Part shown: positions 1-8,280 of the stretch, piece after piece
Layout: every line of letters begins with the position of its first letter
Position numbering within the stretch: position 1 is the first letter of the stretch
Origin: Promicromonospora sp. AC04
GTDB lineage: Bacteria > Actinomycetota > Actinomycetes > Actinomycetales > Cellulomonadaceae
Assembly (NCBI RefSeq): GCF_003058225.1
Contig: NZ_QBUG01000001.1
Location: 1,054,001 to 1,118,000 of the forward strand
Reading direction: 5' to 3'
DNA length: 64,000 bases
Program-made: the position numbers and the translations under genes
Notes under the pieces: model-generated
Told to the model about the DNA's origin: nothing
The model's input: the letters and a program-made list of their open reading frames with translations, nothing else
The model's database searches: none

Positions 1-1064
1 CCCCAGGCGGCGGTGACGGTCACGTCGACGAGGTCGTCGAGCGTCCAGCCGGCCTCGTCGACGAGCAGCTTCATCTCGTGCGTCATCGACGTGCCTGACA
101 TCAGGCGGTTGTCCGTGTTGAGCGTGACCGCGAAGTCCAGCTCCTTGAGGCGGGTGATCGGGTGCTCGGCTATCGACGCGGCCACACCCGTCTGCAGGTT
201 CGACACCGGGCACAGCTCGAGCGGGATCTGGTGGTCCCGCACCCAGTGCGCGAGGCGGCCCAGGTCCGCCGCGCCGCCGGGACGGTCGGCCGAGAGGTGG
301 CCGGCGGCGACGTCGTCCTGGTCCGGGAAGGCGATGTCGTCGATGATCCGGGCGCCGTGGCCCAGGCGGTCCGCCTGCCCCAGGTGCACGGCCTGCCCGA
401 TGGAGTCGAGGCCGGCGGCCTCGCCCGCGTGGATCGTGACGGGAAAGTCGTGCTCGGCGAGGTAGCGCCAGATCGCGAGGTGGCGCGACGGCAGGAACCC
501 GTCCTCGGGGCCCGCGATGTCGAACCCGACGACGCCGTCGTCCCGGTGGGCGACGGCGAGCTCCGCGATCTCCTGCCAGCGGTCGGCCTGCCGCATCGCG
601 GTCACGAGCTGGCCGACCCGGATGAGGTGGCCGTCGGCCGCGGCGGCGGCGATGCCGTCGTCGATCCCGGCCTGTACCGCCTCGACGGTCTCGGTGAGCG
701 ACAGCCCGCCGGCCAGGTGCTGCTCCGGGGCCCAGCGCTGCTCGGCGTACACGACGCCGTCGGCCGCGAGGTCCAGCACGGCCTCGCGTGCGACGCGGGC
801 GAGGTTGTCGGCCGTCTGCATGACGGCGATGGTGTGGTGGAAGGTCTCGAGGTACCGGACCAGCGAGCCGGAGTCGGCGGCGTCCCGGAACCAGGCGGCG
901 AGGGACTCGGCGTCGCTCGCGGGCAGCTCGTGCCCGGCGGCGTCCGCGAGCTCGAGGACGGTCCGTGGCCGCAGGCCTCCGTCGAGGTGGTCGTGCAGCA
1001 CAACCTTGGGCAGGGCGCGGATCAGCGCCTCGCCGGGGCGCGCCCCGGGGTCTTGCGTGGTCAT
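1..1064 (-). CDS. add: adenosine deaminase (3' end cut by window edge)
   Basis: Hydrolytic deamination of adenosine or deoxyadenosine to inosine in cytosolic purine salvage. The frame opens with ATG at 1064 and is open for 354 codons to the window edge. Near the N-terminus, residues 18-30 read [13 protein letters not shown], matching the first zinc-ligand motif of the family. Later come TIHAGEA (zinc His plus catalytic Glu), [10 protein letters not shown] and [15 protein letters not shown] (zinc Asp region), all in the expected order. The missing part is only the extreme C-terminus. It is the last visible gene of the minus-strand nucleoside operon that starts with the BMP lipoprotein at 9366, which agrees with a role in using imported nucleosides. 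A separate promoter is not excluded, because 46 bases separate it from the preceding gene. Confidence 0.93.
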   Translation of the reverse strand, partial: MTTQDPGARPGEALIRALPKVVLHDHLDGGLRPRTVLELADAAGHELPASDAESLAAWFRDAADSGSLVRYLETFHHTIAVMQTADNLARVAREAVLDLAADGVVYAEQRWAPEQHLAGGLSLTETVEAVQAGIDDGIAAAAADGHLIRVGQLVTAMRQADRWQEIAELAVAHRDDGVVGFDIAGPEDGFLPSRHLAIWRYLAEHDFPVTIHAGEAAGLDSIGQAVHLGQADRLGHGARIIDDIAFPDQDDVAAGHLSADRPGGAADLGRLAHWVRDHQIPLELCPVSNLQTGVAASIAEHPITRLKELDFAVTLNTDNRLMSGTSMTHEMKLLVDEAGWTLDDLVDVTVTAAW

Positions 1065-1110
1065 GCTGACAACCTACCGCTCGGCACCGACACGGCTCCC
1101 ATCGTGGCCG

Positions 1111-2025
1111 TCAGCGGGCTTCCGTCGTCGCTCCGCTGTCGTCGGTGCGCCACCGCCCCACGCGCTCCGGCAGCAGCACCCACGCCACGTGCGGCCAGCC
1201 GCCGAACGCCGCGGTCAGCGCCTTGCGCACCCGCGCGGCCGTGCGGTCGTCCGTCGGCTGCTGCGCCTCGTCGGGCCCGGCCGCCGGCGGCGGGTCGAGC
1301 AGGGCCGCGACCGGGACCGTGTGCAGCCCCGCGCCCGACGGCTCGTACAGGACGGCGTTGCCCTCGTCCCCCTCGCCGTCGGCCAGGGTGAGCAGCACCA
1401 CGTGGCGCGGGACGGCGGAGTCCCAGCCGCTCGTGACGTCACCGCCCGTGTACAGGGGCACCGGGATCCCCGCGCGGGCGGCGGCGACCGCAGCCTCAAG
1501 CAGGGCCCGCGAGCCCGCGACCCGATGGGTGTACCGGACGCCGCCGTAGCTCGCGAACCGCGCGGCGCCCCACGGCGGCGTGCCGTACGTGCGCGGCCAG
1601 CCCGCCACGACGAGCCCGTGCCGGTTGGTCGCCGACTGGATCGCGTGCTGCAGCCGCACGAACCGCGCAGCGGGGTCGTCGGTGGCGATCCGCAGGGCCG
1701 CCCGGGGATCTCCGGCGAGCCCGAGCATCGCCAGCACCGCCGAGCCGCACGTGGTCTCGTCGACCTGCACGGCGGCCGCGGCGGCGCCGTAGAGCGACGG
1801 CAGGTTCAGCCGCCGCGGGAACCCGACGGTCCCGGTGCCACGCTCGCGCGCCAGCGGGTCCAGGACGGACCGCCGGGCGCGGGACGTCACCAGCTCGAGG
1901 TGGCGTTCGACGTCGTCGGGGACCGCCGGGCGCTCGAAGCGACCTGGCGGGGGTGGGGTCGGTACTGGCCCGGCGAATGCACGCATTGCGCCGAGCAGGG
2001 ACGAAAGGCGCAATGTCGACTGCAC
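1111..2025 (-). CDS. hypothetical protein with peptidase C39/papain-like motifs
   Basis: I do not recognise a named family. With the GTG start at 2025 the product has 304 residues; an in-frame ATG at 1986 is the alternative. Neither has a clear ribosome-binding site, but the GTG lies two bases after the stop of the small ORF upstream, so coupling is plausible. The central segment QVDETTCGSAVLAMLGL looks like the Gln-Cys active-site helix of C39-type or other papain-fold peptidases. Further on, PRHVVLLTLADG could supply the catalytic His and NAVLYEPSG a following Asn/Glu strand, as in bacteriocin-processing and transglutaminase-like proteins. No signal peptide or membrane segment is evident, so it is probably cytosolic. 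Its place between deoA and add in a nucleoside-salvage operon is unexplained. The peptidase-like fold is an inference from motif order. Confidence 0.7.
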   Translation of the reverse strand: MQSTLRLSSLLGAMRAFAGPVPTPPPPGRFERPAVPDDVERHLELVTSRARRSVLDPLARERGTGTVGFPRRLNLPSLYGAAAAAVQVDETTCGSAVLAMLGLAGDPRAALRIATDDPAARFVRLQHAIQSATNRHGLVVAGWPRTYGTPPWGAARFASYGGVRYTHRVAGSRALLEAAVAAARAGIPVPLYTGGDVTSGWDSAVPRHVVLLTLADGEGDEGNAVLYEPSGAGLHTVPVAALLDPPPAAGPDEAQQPTDDRTAARVRKALTAAFGGWPHVAWVLLPERVGRWRTDDSGATTEAR

Positions 2026-2027
2026 GT

Positions 2028-2141
2028 TCAGCAGGCTAAGCCGCCCTCGGGCGACTCGCCGGTCCGCCACGCGCGGGCGCCGTCGGCGGAGCGGGTGAAA
2101 CCCCGCCCCACCTCCAGGAACTCGCCTCGGACGACGCGCAT
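2028..2141 (-). CDS. candidate 37-residue small protein coupled to deoA
   Basis: The ATG at 2141 shares its A with the TGA stop of deoA (TGATG), and the frame runs 37 codons to TGA at 2028. The next gene can start two bases later. Nearly every third codon position is G or C, as in the neighbouring genes. The one striking exception is a TTA leucine codon third from the end, rare in such genomes. The peptide begins MRVVRGEFLEVGRG and is basic, with one Cys at its C-terminus. I recognise no family. It may be a real small protein, a translational bridge between deoA and the following gene, or a chance frame in a GC-rich spacer; the tight overlaps on both sides argue against chance. Confidence 0.4.
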   Translation of the reverse strand: MRVVRGEFLEVGRGFTRSADGARAWRTGESPEGGLAC

Positions 2142-3541
2142 CAGACGATGCGGTCCAGCACCACCGAGTCGTCCGCCACGAGCCCGGCACCCGCCATGGC
2201 GCCCGAGCCCCCGTCGATGCTCGCCAGAGCACCCGCAGCACCGGTCAGGATGTCGCGCAGCACGGCCCCGGCACTCTCGTGCTCCACCGCCCATGCGCCG
2301 TCGAGCGCCTCGCGGGCCCGGGCGAACCGCTCCGGGGTGTCGGTGTGCAGGGTGAGCACGGGCTGCCCGGCGGCGACGTCGTCCCCCGGTTTCACGTGGA
2401 TCTCGACGCCGGCCGCGGCCTGGACCGCGTCCTCCTTGCGCGCCCGGCCCGCACCCAGCCGCCGGGCCGCCACGCCCACCGCATACGCGTCGAGCGAGGT
2501 CAGCACGCCGGACCGCGGCGCCACCAGGATCTCGGTCTCCTTCGCGACCGGCAGCGGCGCGTCGACGTCGCCGCCCTGCGCCGCGATCATGGCCCGCCAC
2601 TTGTCCATCGCCCGGCCGCCGGCCAGGGCCTCCCGCACATCCGCCTCCGAGGCGGGGCGGCCGGCCGCGGCGAGCATCTCCACGGCGAGCGCCACGGTGA
2701 GGTCGACGACGTCGGACGGCCCGCCGCCCGCCAGCACCTCCAGGGACTCGCGCACCTCCAGGGCGTTGCCCGCGGTCAGGCCGAGCGGCACCGACATGTC
2801 GGTGACCAGGGCGACGGTGCGCACCCCGGCGTCGGTCCCGAGGTCGACCATGGTGCGGGCGAGCTCGCGCGCGCTGTCCAGGGTCTTCATGAACGCGCCG
2901 GAGCCGACCTTCACGTCGAGCACCAGGGCACCGGTGCCCTCGGCGATCTTCTTGGACATGATGGAGCTAGCGATGAGCGGGATCGCCTCGACGGTGGCGG
3001 TGACGTCCCGCAGCGCGTACAGCTTGCGGTCGGCCGGCGCCAGGCCCGTTCCGGCGGCGCAGATCACCGCGCCCACGGACTCGAGCTGGGACATCATCTC
3101 GTCGTTGGTCAGCGACGCCCGCCAGCCCGGGATGGCCTCCAGCTTGTCGAGCGTGCCGCCCGTGTGCCCCAGGCCGCGGCCCGAGAGCTGCGGCACGGCG
3201 ACGTCGAACGCCGCCACGAGGGGCGCCAGCGGCAGCGTGATCTTGTCGCCCACGCCGCCGGTGGAGTGCTTGTCCGCCGTCGGCCGGGAGAGCCCGGCGA
3301 ACGACATGCGCTCGCCGGACGCGATCATCGCGCTCGTCCACCGGGAGATCTCCGCGCGTGACATGCCGTTGAGCAGGATCGCCATGGTCATCGCGGACAT
3401 CTGCTCGTCGGCCACCACACCACGGGTGTAGGCGTCGACGAGCCAGTCGATCTGCGCGTCGGACAGGGCCTCCTTGTCGCGCTTGGCCCGGATGACGTCG
3501 ACGGCGTCGAACGGCTCGGTGCTGGTGGACTGCTCGGTCAT
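2141..3541 (-). CDS. deoA: thymidine phosphorylase
   Basis: Phosphorolysis of thymidine or deoxyuridine to the base and deoxyribose-1-phosphate in pyrimidine salvage. The product has 466 residues, somewhat longer than usual because of an N-terminal extension of about 15 residues. Visible signatures are the helical N-terminal domain (LVDAYTRGVVADEQMSAM), the phosphate-binding loop KHSTGGVGDK and the family signature SGRGLGHTGGTLDKLEAIPG. The SSIMSKKIAEGTGALVLDVK region and the C-terminal domain IHVKPGDDVAAGQPVLTLH follow. Start ATG at 3541 overlaps the cdd stop by four bases (ATGA), so the two are translationally coupled. A pyrimidine nucleoside phosphorylase is the only close alternative; gene context fits either. 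Confidence 0.96.
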   Translation of the reverse strand: MTEQSTSTEPFDAVDVIRAKRDKEALSDAQIDWLVDAYTRGVVADEQMSAMTMAILLNGMSRAEISRWTSAMIASGERMSFAGLSRPTADKHSTGGVGDKITLPLAPLVAAFDVAVPQLSGRGLGHTGGTLDKLEAIPGWRASLTNDEMMSQLESVGAVICAAGTGLAPADRKLYALRDVTATVEAIPLIASSIMSKKIAEGTGALVLDVKVGSGAFMKTLDSARELARTMVDLGTDAGVRTVALVTDMSVPLGLTAGNALEVRESLEVLAGGGPSDVVDLTVALAVEMLAAAGRPASEADVREALAGGRAMDKWRAMIAAQGGDVDAPLPVAKETEILVAPRSGVLTSLDAYAVGVAARRLGAGRARKEDAVQAAAGVEIHVKPGDDVAAGQPVLTLHTDTPERFARAREALDGAWAVEHESAGAVLRDILTGAAGALASIDGGSGAMAGAGLVADDSVVLDRIV

Positions 3542-3996
3542 CGCTTTGCCTCCCGCACGTGGTCCAGGTCGCCCGGCCCGAAGGCCTGGGGCAGTACCTC
3601 TGTCATCGCCACCACGCCCTGCGGGGTGTCCACCAGCAGCTCCGGCCCGCCGTGCTCCCACAGGATCTGGCGGCACCGGCCGCACGGCATGATCGTCTCG
3701 CCGAGCGCGTTCACGCAGGTGAACGCGGCGAACCGCCCGCCGCCCGACATCACCAGGGCGCTGACCAGCGAGCACTCGGCGCACAGGGTGACCCCGTACG
3801 CGGCGTTCTCGATGTTGGCGCCGGTGAGCAGGCGGCCGTCGTCGGCGAAGGCGGCGGCGCCCACCGGGTAGTGCGAGTACGGCGCGTACGCCTTGTCGAG
3901 CGCGCCCCGGGCCGCCGCCCGCAGGTTCTCCCAGTCAACCGAGTCCACCGAGCTCGCCGAATCCACGGAGTCCACGTCAGATTCCACGTCCACCAT
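3538..3996 (-). CDS. cdd: cytidine deaminase
   Basis: Deaminates cytidine and deoxycytidine to uridine and deoxyuridine, feeding the thymidine/uridine phosphorylase step encoded next door. The 152-residue product carries the zinc site of tetrameric cytidine deaminases: LCAEC at residues 71-75 (Cys72 ligand, Glu74 proton shuttle) and PCGRCRQ at 104-110 (Cys105 and Cys108). The nucleoside-binding stretch YPVGAAAFADDG precedes it. The first 20 residues are an acidic Asp/Ser/Val repeat (VDSVDSASSVDSVD) encoded by an imperfect 12-bp DNA repeat; the homologous core starts around residue 21. Start ATG at 3996 lies two bases after the permease stop. An alternative start inside the repeat cannot be excluded. 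Confidence 0.95.
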   Translation of the reverse strand: MVDVESDVDSVDSASSVDSVDWENLRAAARGALDKAYAPYSHYPVGAAAFADDGRLLTGANIENAAYGVTLCAECSLVSALVMSGGGRFAAFTCVNALGETIMPCGRCRQILWEHGGPELLVDTPQGVVAMTEVLPQAFGPGDLDHVREAKR

Positions 3997-3998
3997 CC

Positions 3999-5297
3999 TC
4001 AACCCTTGATGTACGGCTCGCCTGACGCGGCCGGGGGACGCGACCGCCCCACCAGGCCCGCCACGGCGAGCAGGGTGACAACGTACGGCACCATGAGCAT
4101 GAACTGGCTCGGCACGGGCGAGCCCACCACCGACAGCACGTTCTGCAGGTTGGAGGCGAACCCGAACAGCAGGCCAGCGAACGCCGCGCGCACCGGGTCC
4201 CACTTGCCGAAGATGACGGCGGCGAGCGCGATGTAGCCCGCGCCGCCGGTCATGTTCTCGCCGAACTGGCTCAGGTTGACGGTGGTGTAGAACGCGCCGC
4301 CCAGACCGGCCACCGCGCCCGCGACGAGCAGCGCGTTGTACCGGGTGCGCACCACGTCGATGCCGACCGTGTCGGCGGCCTTCGGGTGCTCGCCCACGGA
4401 CCGCAGCCGCAGGCCCCAGCGGGTCCGGTTCAGCGCGTACCAGACCGCGGGCACCGCGATGAACATCAGGTAGATGAGCAGCGGCTGGTCGAACAGCACG
4501 GGCCCGAGGACCGGGATGTCGGACAGCACCGGGATCGGGATGGACTGGAACCGCGTGGTGGAGTTCAGCGTCTCGGCGCTGGGTACGAGCACCTGCGAGT
4601 ACAGGAAGCTCGTCAGGCCGATGACCAGCACGTTCAGCACCACACCCACGATCACCTGGTTCACGTGGTACGTGATGGCGAACAGGCCGAGCACCAGCGC
4701 CACGAGCGCGCCCGCCAGGACCGCGGCGAACAGGCCTGCCACGGCGCTGTCGGTGATCGAGGAGACGATAGCGGCGGTGAAGGCGGCACCGAGGAGCTGC
4801 GCCTCGATGGCGATGTTGACCACGCCGGCGCGCTCGCCGATCACGCCGCCCAGCGCGCCGTACACGAACGGCACGGACCACAGCACGGCGCCGCTGAGCA
4901 GGCCGACGATCGACAGGTCACGCGGGCTGCCGGCCCCGGCCCAGGCCAGGAAGCCGATCAGGCCGGCCAGGGAGAACAGCACCACCGCCCACAGCGGCGC
5001 CTTGGCCCCGCGCGCCGTGAGCACGAAGGCGAGCGCCGTCACCACGAGCATGACCGCCCCGCACGCCCAGGCCAGCGGCGCCGCGGGCACCACGATCACC
5101 GGGATCTGGAAGAAGTCGCCGCGCTGCGACAGCAGGAACCGCACGTCGCCCGTGTGCGGGACCGCGATGAGCAGCAGCGCGTACAGCACGGTCACGGTGA
5201 GCAGCACGCCCGCCGTCTTCCACGACACGACCGTGACGGTCCGCGTCGTCTCCGACAGCGGCGCGTCGAGCTGGGTGGTCTTGTGGTCGGCGCTCAC
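3999..5297 (-). CDS. nucleoside ABC transporter permease (BPD_transp_2 family), second permease
   Basis: Membrane subunit of a BMP-type nucleoside importer (432 residues). After a short cytosolic N-terminus there is one hydrophobic segment near residues 25-45, further segments to about 140, then the conserved permease core. That core includes ERAGVVNIAIEAQLLGAAF, a motif shared by YufQ/NupQ-like permeases, and VVRTRYNALLVAGAVAGLGG near the C-terminal half. At least eight to ten membrane spans are evident. Its start overlaps the stop of the other permease by four bases (ATGA), and cdd follows two bases after its stop. Partners are the adjacent permease, the fused ATPase and the BMP lipoprotein. 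Substrate specificity is inferred from the nucleoside-catabolic genes in the same operon. Confidence 0.9.
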   Translation of the reverse strand: MSADHKTTQLDAPLSETTRTVTVVSWKTAGVLLTVTVLYALLLIAVPHTGDVRFLLSQRGDFFQIPVIVVPAAPLAWACGAVMLVVTALAFVLTARGAKAPLWAVVLFSLAGLIGFLAWAGAGSPRDLSIVGLLSGAVLWSVPFVYGALGGVIGERAGVVNIAIEAQLLGAAFTAAIVSSITDSAVAGLFAAVLAGALVALVLGLFAITYHVNQVIVGVVLNVLVIGLTSFLYSQVLVPSAETLNSTTRFQSIPIPVLSDIPVLGPVLFDQPLLIYLMFIAVPAVWYALNRTRWGLRLRSVGEHPKAADTVGIDVVRTRYNALLVAGAVAGLGGAFYTTVNLSQFGENMTGGAGYIALAAVIFGKWDPVRAAFAGLLFGFASNLQNVLSVVGSPVPSQFMLMVPYVVTLLAVAGLVGRSRPPAASGEPYIKG

Positions 5298-6637
5298 GCG
5301 GCCGCCTCCTTCCGGGTCGCCTTGGCCTTCTTCGGGGTCCGACGGCGGTTCGGGTCCGGCAGCCGGAAGATCGCCCGGACCAGCGGCGGCGCCGCGATGA
5401 ACAGCACGATGAGCGACTGGACCACGAGCACGATGTCACTGGGGATGCCCTCGGCGGCCTGCATGGTGGACCCGCCGGCCTTGAACGCGCCGAACAGGAT
5501 GCCCGCCGCGAGCACGCCCCACGGGTTGGACCCGCCGAGCAGGGCGACGGTGATGGCGTCGAACCCGATGCCTGCGTCGATGTCGGAGCTGAACCCGGTG
5601 GTGACCCCGCCGAGCACCTGGGACGCACCGGCCAGGCCGACGAGCCCGCCGGCCACGAGCATCGAGCTCACGGTGGCGCGGCCCGTGTCGATGCCGGCCA
5701 CGCGCGCGGCGCGCGGGTTCTCCCCCACCGCGCGGAACGAGAAGCCGACGGACGACCTGTTGAGCAGCCACCACACACCGAGCACGGCGAGCAGGGCCAG
5801 CACAAAGCCCCAGGTCAGGTTGAACTGCTCGCCCAGGAGAGGCGGCAGCTGCGCGGACTCCGCCGTCGGCGGCGTCTTCGGGTTGGAGGACCCGGGTGCC
5901 TGCAGCAGCCCCGGCGTCGCCAGGAGATAGGCGATCAGGTAGAACGCCACGTAGTTGAGCATGATCGTGACGATCACCTCGTGCGCCCCGGTGCGGGCCT
6001 TGAGCAGGCCCGCGATCCCGGCCCACAGCGCGCCCGCCGCGATGCCCGCCACCAGCGCCATGAGCAGGTGCAGCGGGAACGGCACGCCGCTGACGCCGAA
6101 GCCCACCCAGCCGGCCGCAGCGGCAGCCATGAGCATCTGCCCCTGACCGCCGATGTTGAACAGGCCGGCCCGGAACGCGAGCGCCACGCCGAGGCCCGCC
6201 GCGATGAGCGGGGTCGCGTAGGTCAACGTCTCGGTGAGGGGCCGGATGGCGGTGACGAAGTCCGGCGCCTGCAGGTTCACGACCGAGCCGCGGAACAGCG
6301 CGGCGTACGCGCCGCCGATCGCCTGGCCCAGCGCGACGAGGGTGTCCCCGGGCCGCGCGAAGAAGTAGCTGGAGGCCGCCTTCACGTCCTCGTCGGTGAA
6401 GGCGATCATGATCGAGCCCGCCACGACGGCGAGCAGGACGGCACCCACGGACACGGTCCACGAGCTGCTCATCGTCTGCTGCAGGGCCTTGGCCAGGCGG
6501 CTCTCCGTGTCGGTGTGGGCGCCGGCCGGCTCGCCGGCCACACGCGCCCGCTCCTGCTCCAGCTCCTCGGCGGTGCCGGGGTCGAGGCCGGCCTCCTGCT
6601 CGGGGTTCGACCCCGGGCTCGAATCGGGCGCGTTCAC
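5294..6637 (-). CDS. nucleoside ABC transporter permease (BPD_transp_2 family), first permease
   Basis: First permease of the nucleoside importer, 447 residues. A hydrophilic Glu/Pro-rich N-terminus of about 60 residues precedes the first membrane span (VSVGAVLLAVVAGSIMIAF). The core contains GLFNIGGQGQMLMAAAAAGW, the equivalent of the NIG.EGQ motif of this family, and GTIDTGRATVSSMLVAGG-type helices later, ending in the basic tail RLPDPNRRRTPKKAKATRK. It overlaps the ATPase gene by four bases upstream and the second permease by four bases downstream. In such systems the two permeases form the heterodimeric channel in the cytoplasmic membrane. The long hydrophilic N-terminus is common in actinobacterial members and has no assigned role. 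Confidence 0.9.
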   Translation of the reverse strand: MNAPDSSPGSNPEQEAGLDPGTAEELEQERARVAGEPAGAHTDTESRLAKALQQTMSSSWTVSVGAVLLAVVAGSIMIAFTDEDVKAASSYFFARPGDTLVALGQAIGGAYAALFRGSVVNLQAPDFVTAIRPLTETLTYATPLIAAGLGVALAFRAGLFNIGGQGQMLMAAAAAGWVGFGVSGVPFPLHLLMALVAGIAAGALWAGIAGLLKARTGAHEVIVTIMLNYVAFYLIAYLLATPGLLQAPGSSNPKTPPTAESAQLPPLLGEQFNLTWGFVLALLAVLGVWWLLNRSSVGFSFRAVGENPRAARVAGIDTGRATVSSMLVAGGLVGLAGASQVLGGVTTGFSSDIDAGIGFDAITVALLGGSNPWGVLAAGILFGAFKAGGSTMQAAEGIPSDIVLVVQSLIVLFIAAPPLVRAIFRLPDPNRRRTPKKAKATRKEAAA

Positions 6638-8157
6638 GCGACCTCTCCCTTCGCGTCCTCCGGGGAGATCCCCGCCATCATCAGGCCCAGCACGTCGCGC
6701 GGGGTGTCCGCGGGCACGATGCCCACCACCTTGCCGCGATACATCACCATGATGCGGTCGGCCAGGGCTACCGCCTCGTCCAGCTCGGTGGAGACCACCA
6801 GGACCGGCACGCCGGCGTCGCGTGTGGCGACGATCCGCTTGTGGATGAACTCGATGGAGCCAACGTCCACGCCGCGCGTCGGCTGTGCCGCCACGAACAG
6901 ACGCAGGTCGCGCGACAGCTCGCGCGCGAGCACCACCTTCTGCTGGTTGCCGCCCGACAGGCGCCCCACCGGCGTGGTGATGCTCTGCGTACGGACGTCG
7001 AACTCGGCGACCTTCTCGTCCGCGAACCGGTCGCGGAAGCCGAGCTGCAGCGCTCCGCCCTTCACGAACGGCGGCCCGTCGGAGCGGTCGAGCATCAGGT
7101 TCTCGGCGATCGTGAACTCGCCGATCAGGCCGTCGAGCGTCCGGTCCTCCGGCACGAAGCCGACACCGCCGGCGAGGATCCTGCGCACCGAGCGGCCGAC
7201 CAGCTCCTTGCCGTCGAGCGTGATGCTCCCAGACACGTCACCCTCCAGGCCGATGAGCGCCTCGGTGAGCTCGGTCTGCCCGTTTCCCTGCACGCCCGCG
7301 ATCACGAGCACCTCGCCGCCACGCACCTCGAAGCTGACGTCGTCCACCACGACGGCGCCAGACTCGCTGGTGACCACGAGGTCGGAGACCTTCAGGCCGT
7401 TGTCGCGCAGGGTCGGCGCGTCCTTGTGCACCCGCAGCTCCACGGAGCGGCCGACCATGAGGGAGGCGAGCTCGCCGTCCGACGCCGTGGGGCTGGCCTC
7501 GCCCACCACCTTGCCGTGCCGGATGACCGTGATGCGGTCCGCCACCTCGCGCACCTCGCGCAGCTTGTGCGTGATGAAGACGATCGCGGAGCCCTCGTCG
7601 CGCAGCTGGCGCATGATCGCCATCAGCTCGTCGGTCTCCTGCGGGGTGAGCACCGCCGTCGGCTCGTCGAAGACCAGCACGTCGGCGTTGCGGGAGAGCG
7701 CCTTGATGATCTCGACGCGCTGCTGCACGCCCACCGGGAGGTCCTCGACGAGGGCGTCCGGGTCCACGTGGAACCCGAACCGCGCCGAGATCTCCCGCAC
7801 CTGCGCGCGGGCCGCCTCCAGGTCGAGCCGGCCGCCGCCGCGGGTCTGCTCGTGACCGAGCATGACGTTCTCGGCCACGGTGAAGACGGGCACGAGCATG
7901 AAGTGCTGGTGCACCATGCCGATGCCCGCACCCATCGCGTCGCCGGGGCCGGAGAAGCTCTGGACGACGTCGTCCAGCAGGATCTCGCCCTCGTCCGCCT
8001 CGTACAGGCCGTAGAGCACGTTCATCAGGGTGGACTTGCCCGCCCCGTTCTCGCCCAGGAGCGAGTGGATCTCACCTGGCTGCACCACCAGGTCGATGTG
8101 GTCGTTCGCGACGAGCGCGCCGAAGCGCTTGGTGATGCCGCGCAGCTCGAGCCGCAT
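6634..8157 (-). CDS. nucleoside ABC transporter, fused ATP-binding protein
   Basis: Energises the nucleoside importer from the cytosolic face. The 507-residue protein has two ABC domains in tandem. The first has Walker A GENGAGKST near residue 35, a Q-loop in GMVHQHFMLVPVF, LPVGVQQRVEIIKALSR as its signature and VLVFDEPTAVLTPQE as Walker B. The second has a degenerate Walker A (GVQGNGQTELTEAL), signature LSGGNQQKVVLARELS and RLFVAAQPTRGVD, where the Walker B acidic residue is replaced, as is normal for RbsA/NupO-type fused ATPases. I chose ATG 8157 (MRLELRGITKRFG) because AAGGA lies upstream and homology starts there; the frame stays open further upstream. It overlaps the permease gene by four bases. 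Confidence 0.95.
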   Translation of the reverse strand: MRLELRGITKRFGALVANDHIDLVVQPGEIHSLLGENGAGKSTLMNVLYGLYEADEGEILLDDVVQSFSGPGDAMGAGIGMVHQHFMLVPVFTVAENVMLGHEQTRGGGRLDLEAARAQVREISARFGFHVDPDALVEDLPVGVQQRVEIIKALSRNADVLVFDEPTAVLTPQETDELMAIMRQLRDEGSAIVFITHKLREVREVADRITVIRHGKVVGEASPTASDGELASLMVGRSVELRVHKDAPTLRDNGLKVSDLVVTSESGAVVVDDVSFEVRGGEVLVIAGVQGNGQTELTEALIGLEGDVSGSITLDGKELVGRSVRRILAGGVGFVPEDRTLDGLIGEFTIAENLMLDRSDGPPFVKGGALQLGFRDRFADEKVAEFDVRTQSITTPVGRLSGGNQQKVVLARELSRDLRLFVAAQPTRGVDVGSIEFIHKRIVATRDAGVPVLVVSTELDEAVALADRIMVMYRGKVVGIVPADTPRDVLGLMMAGISPEDAKGEVA

Positions 8158-8280
8158 GGATGTCCTTCCCCGACGTGAGTCCTGCTCATAACAGGTCCCG
8201 GGGCACACGGCGCGAGCCGTGCCCCCCGGGACCATCCTGCGTCAAGTATCGGTCGTCGACCGATCAGCCCTCGCGAGCCG

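Noticed and set aside
517-2355. A 612-codon open frame on the plus strand
   Set aside because: It lies antisense to add and to the C39-like gene, has no family motif, is Arg/Ala/Pro-rich low-complexity, and is the expected shadow of GC-rich codons.
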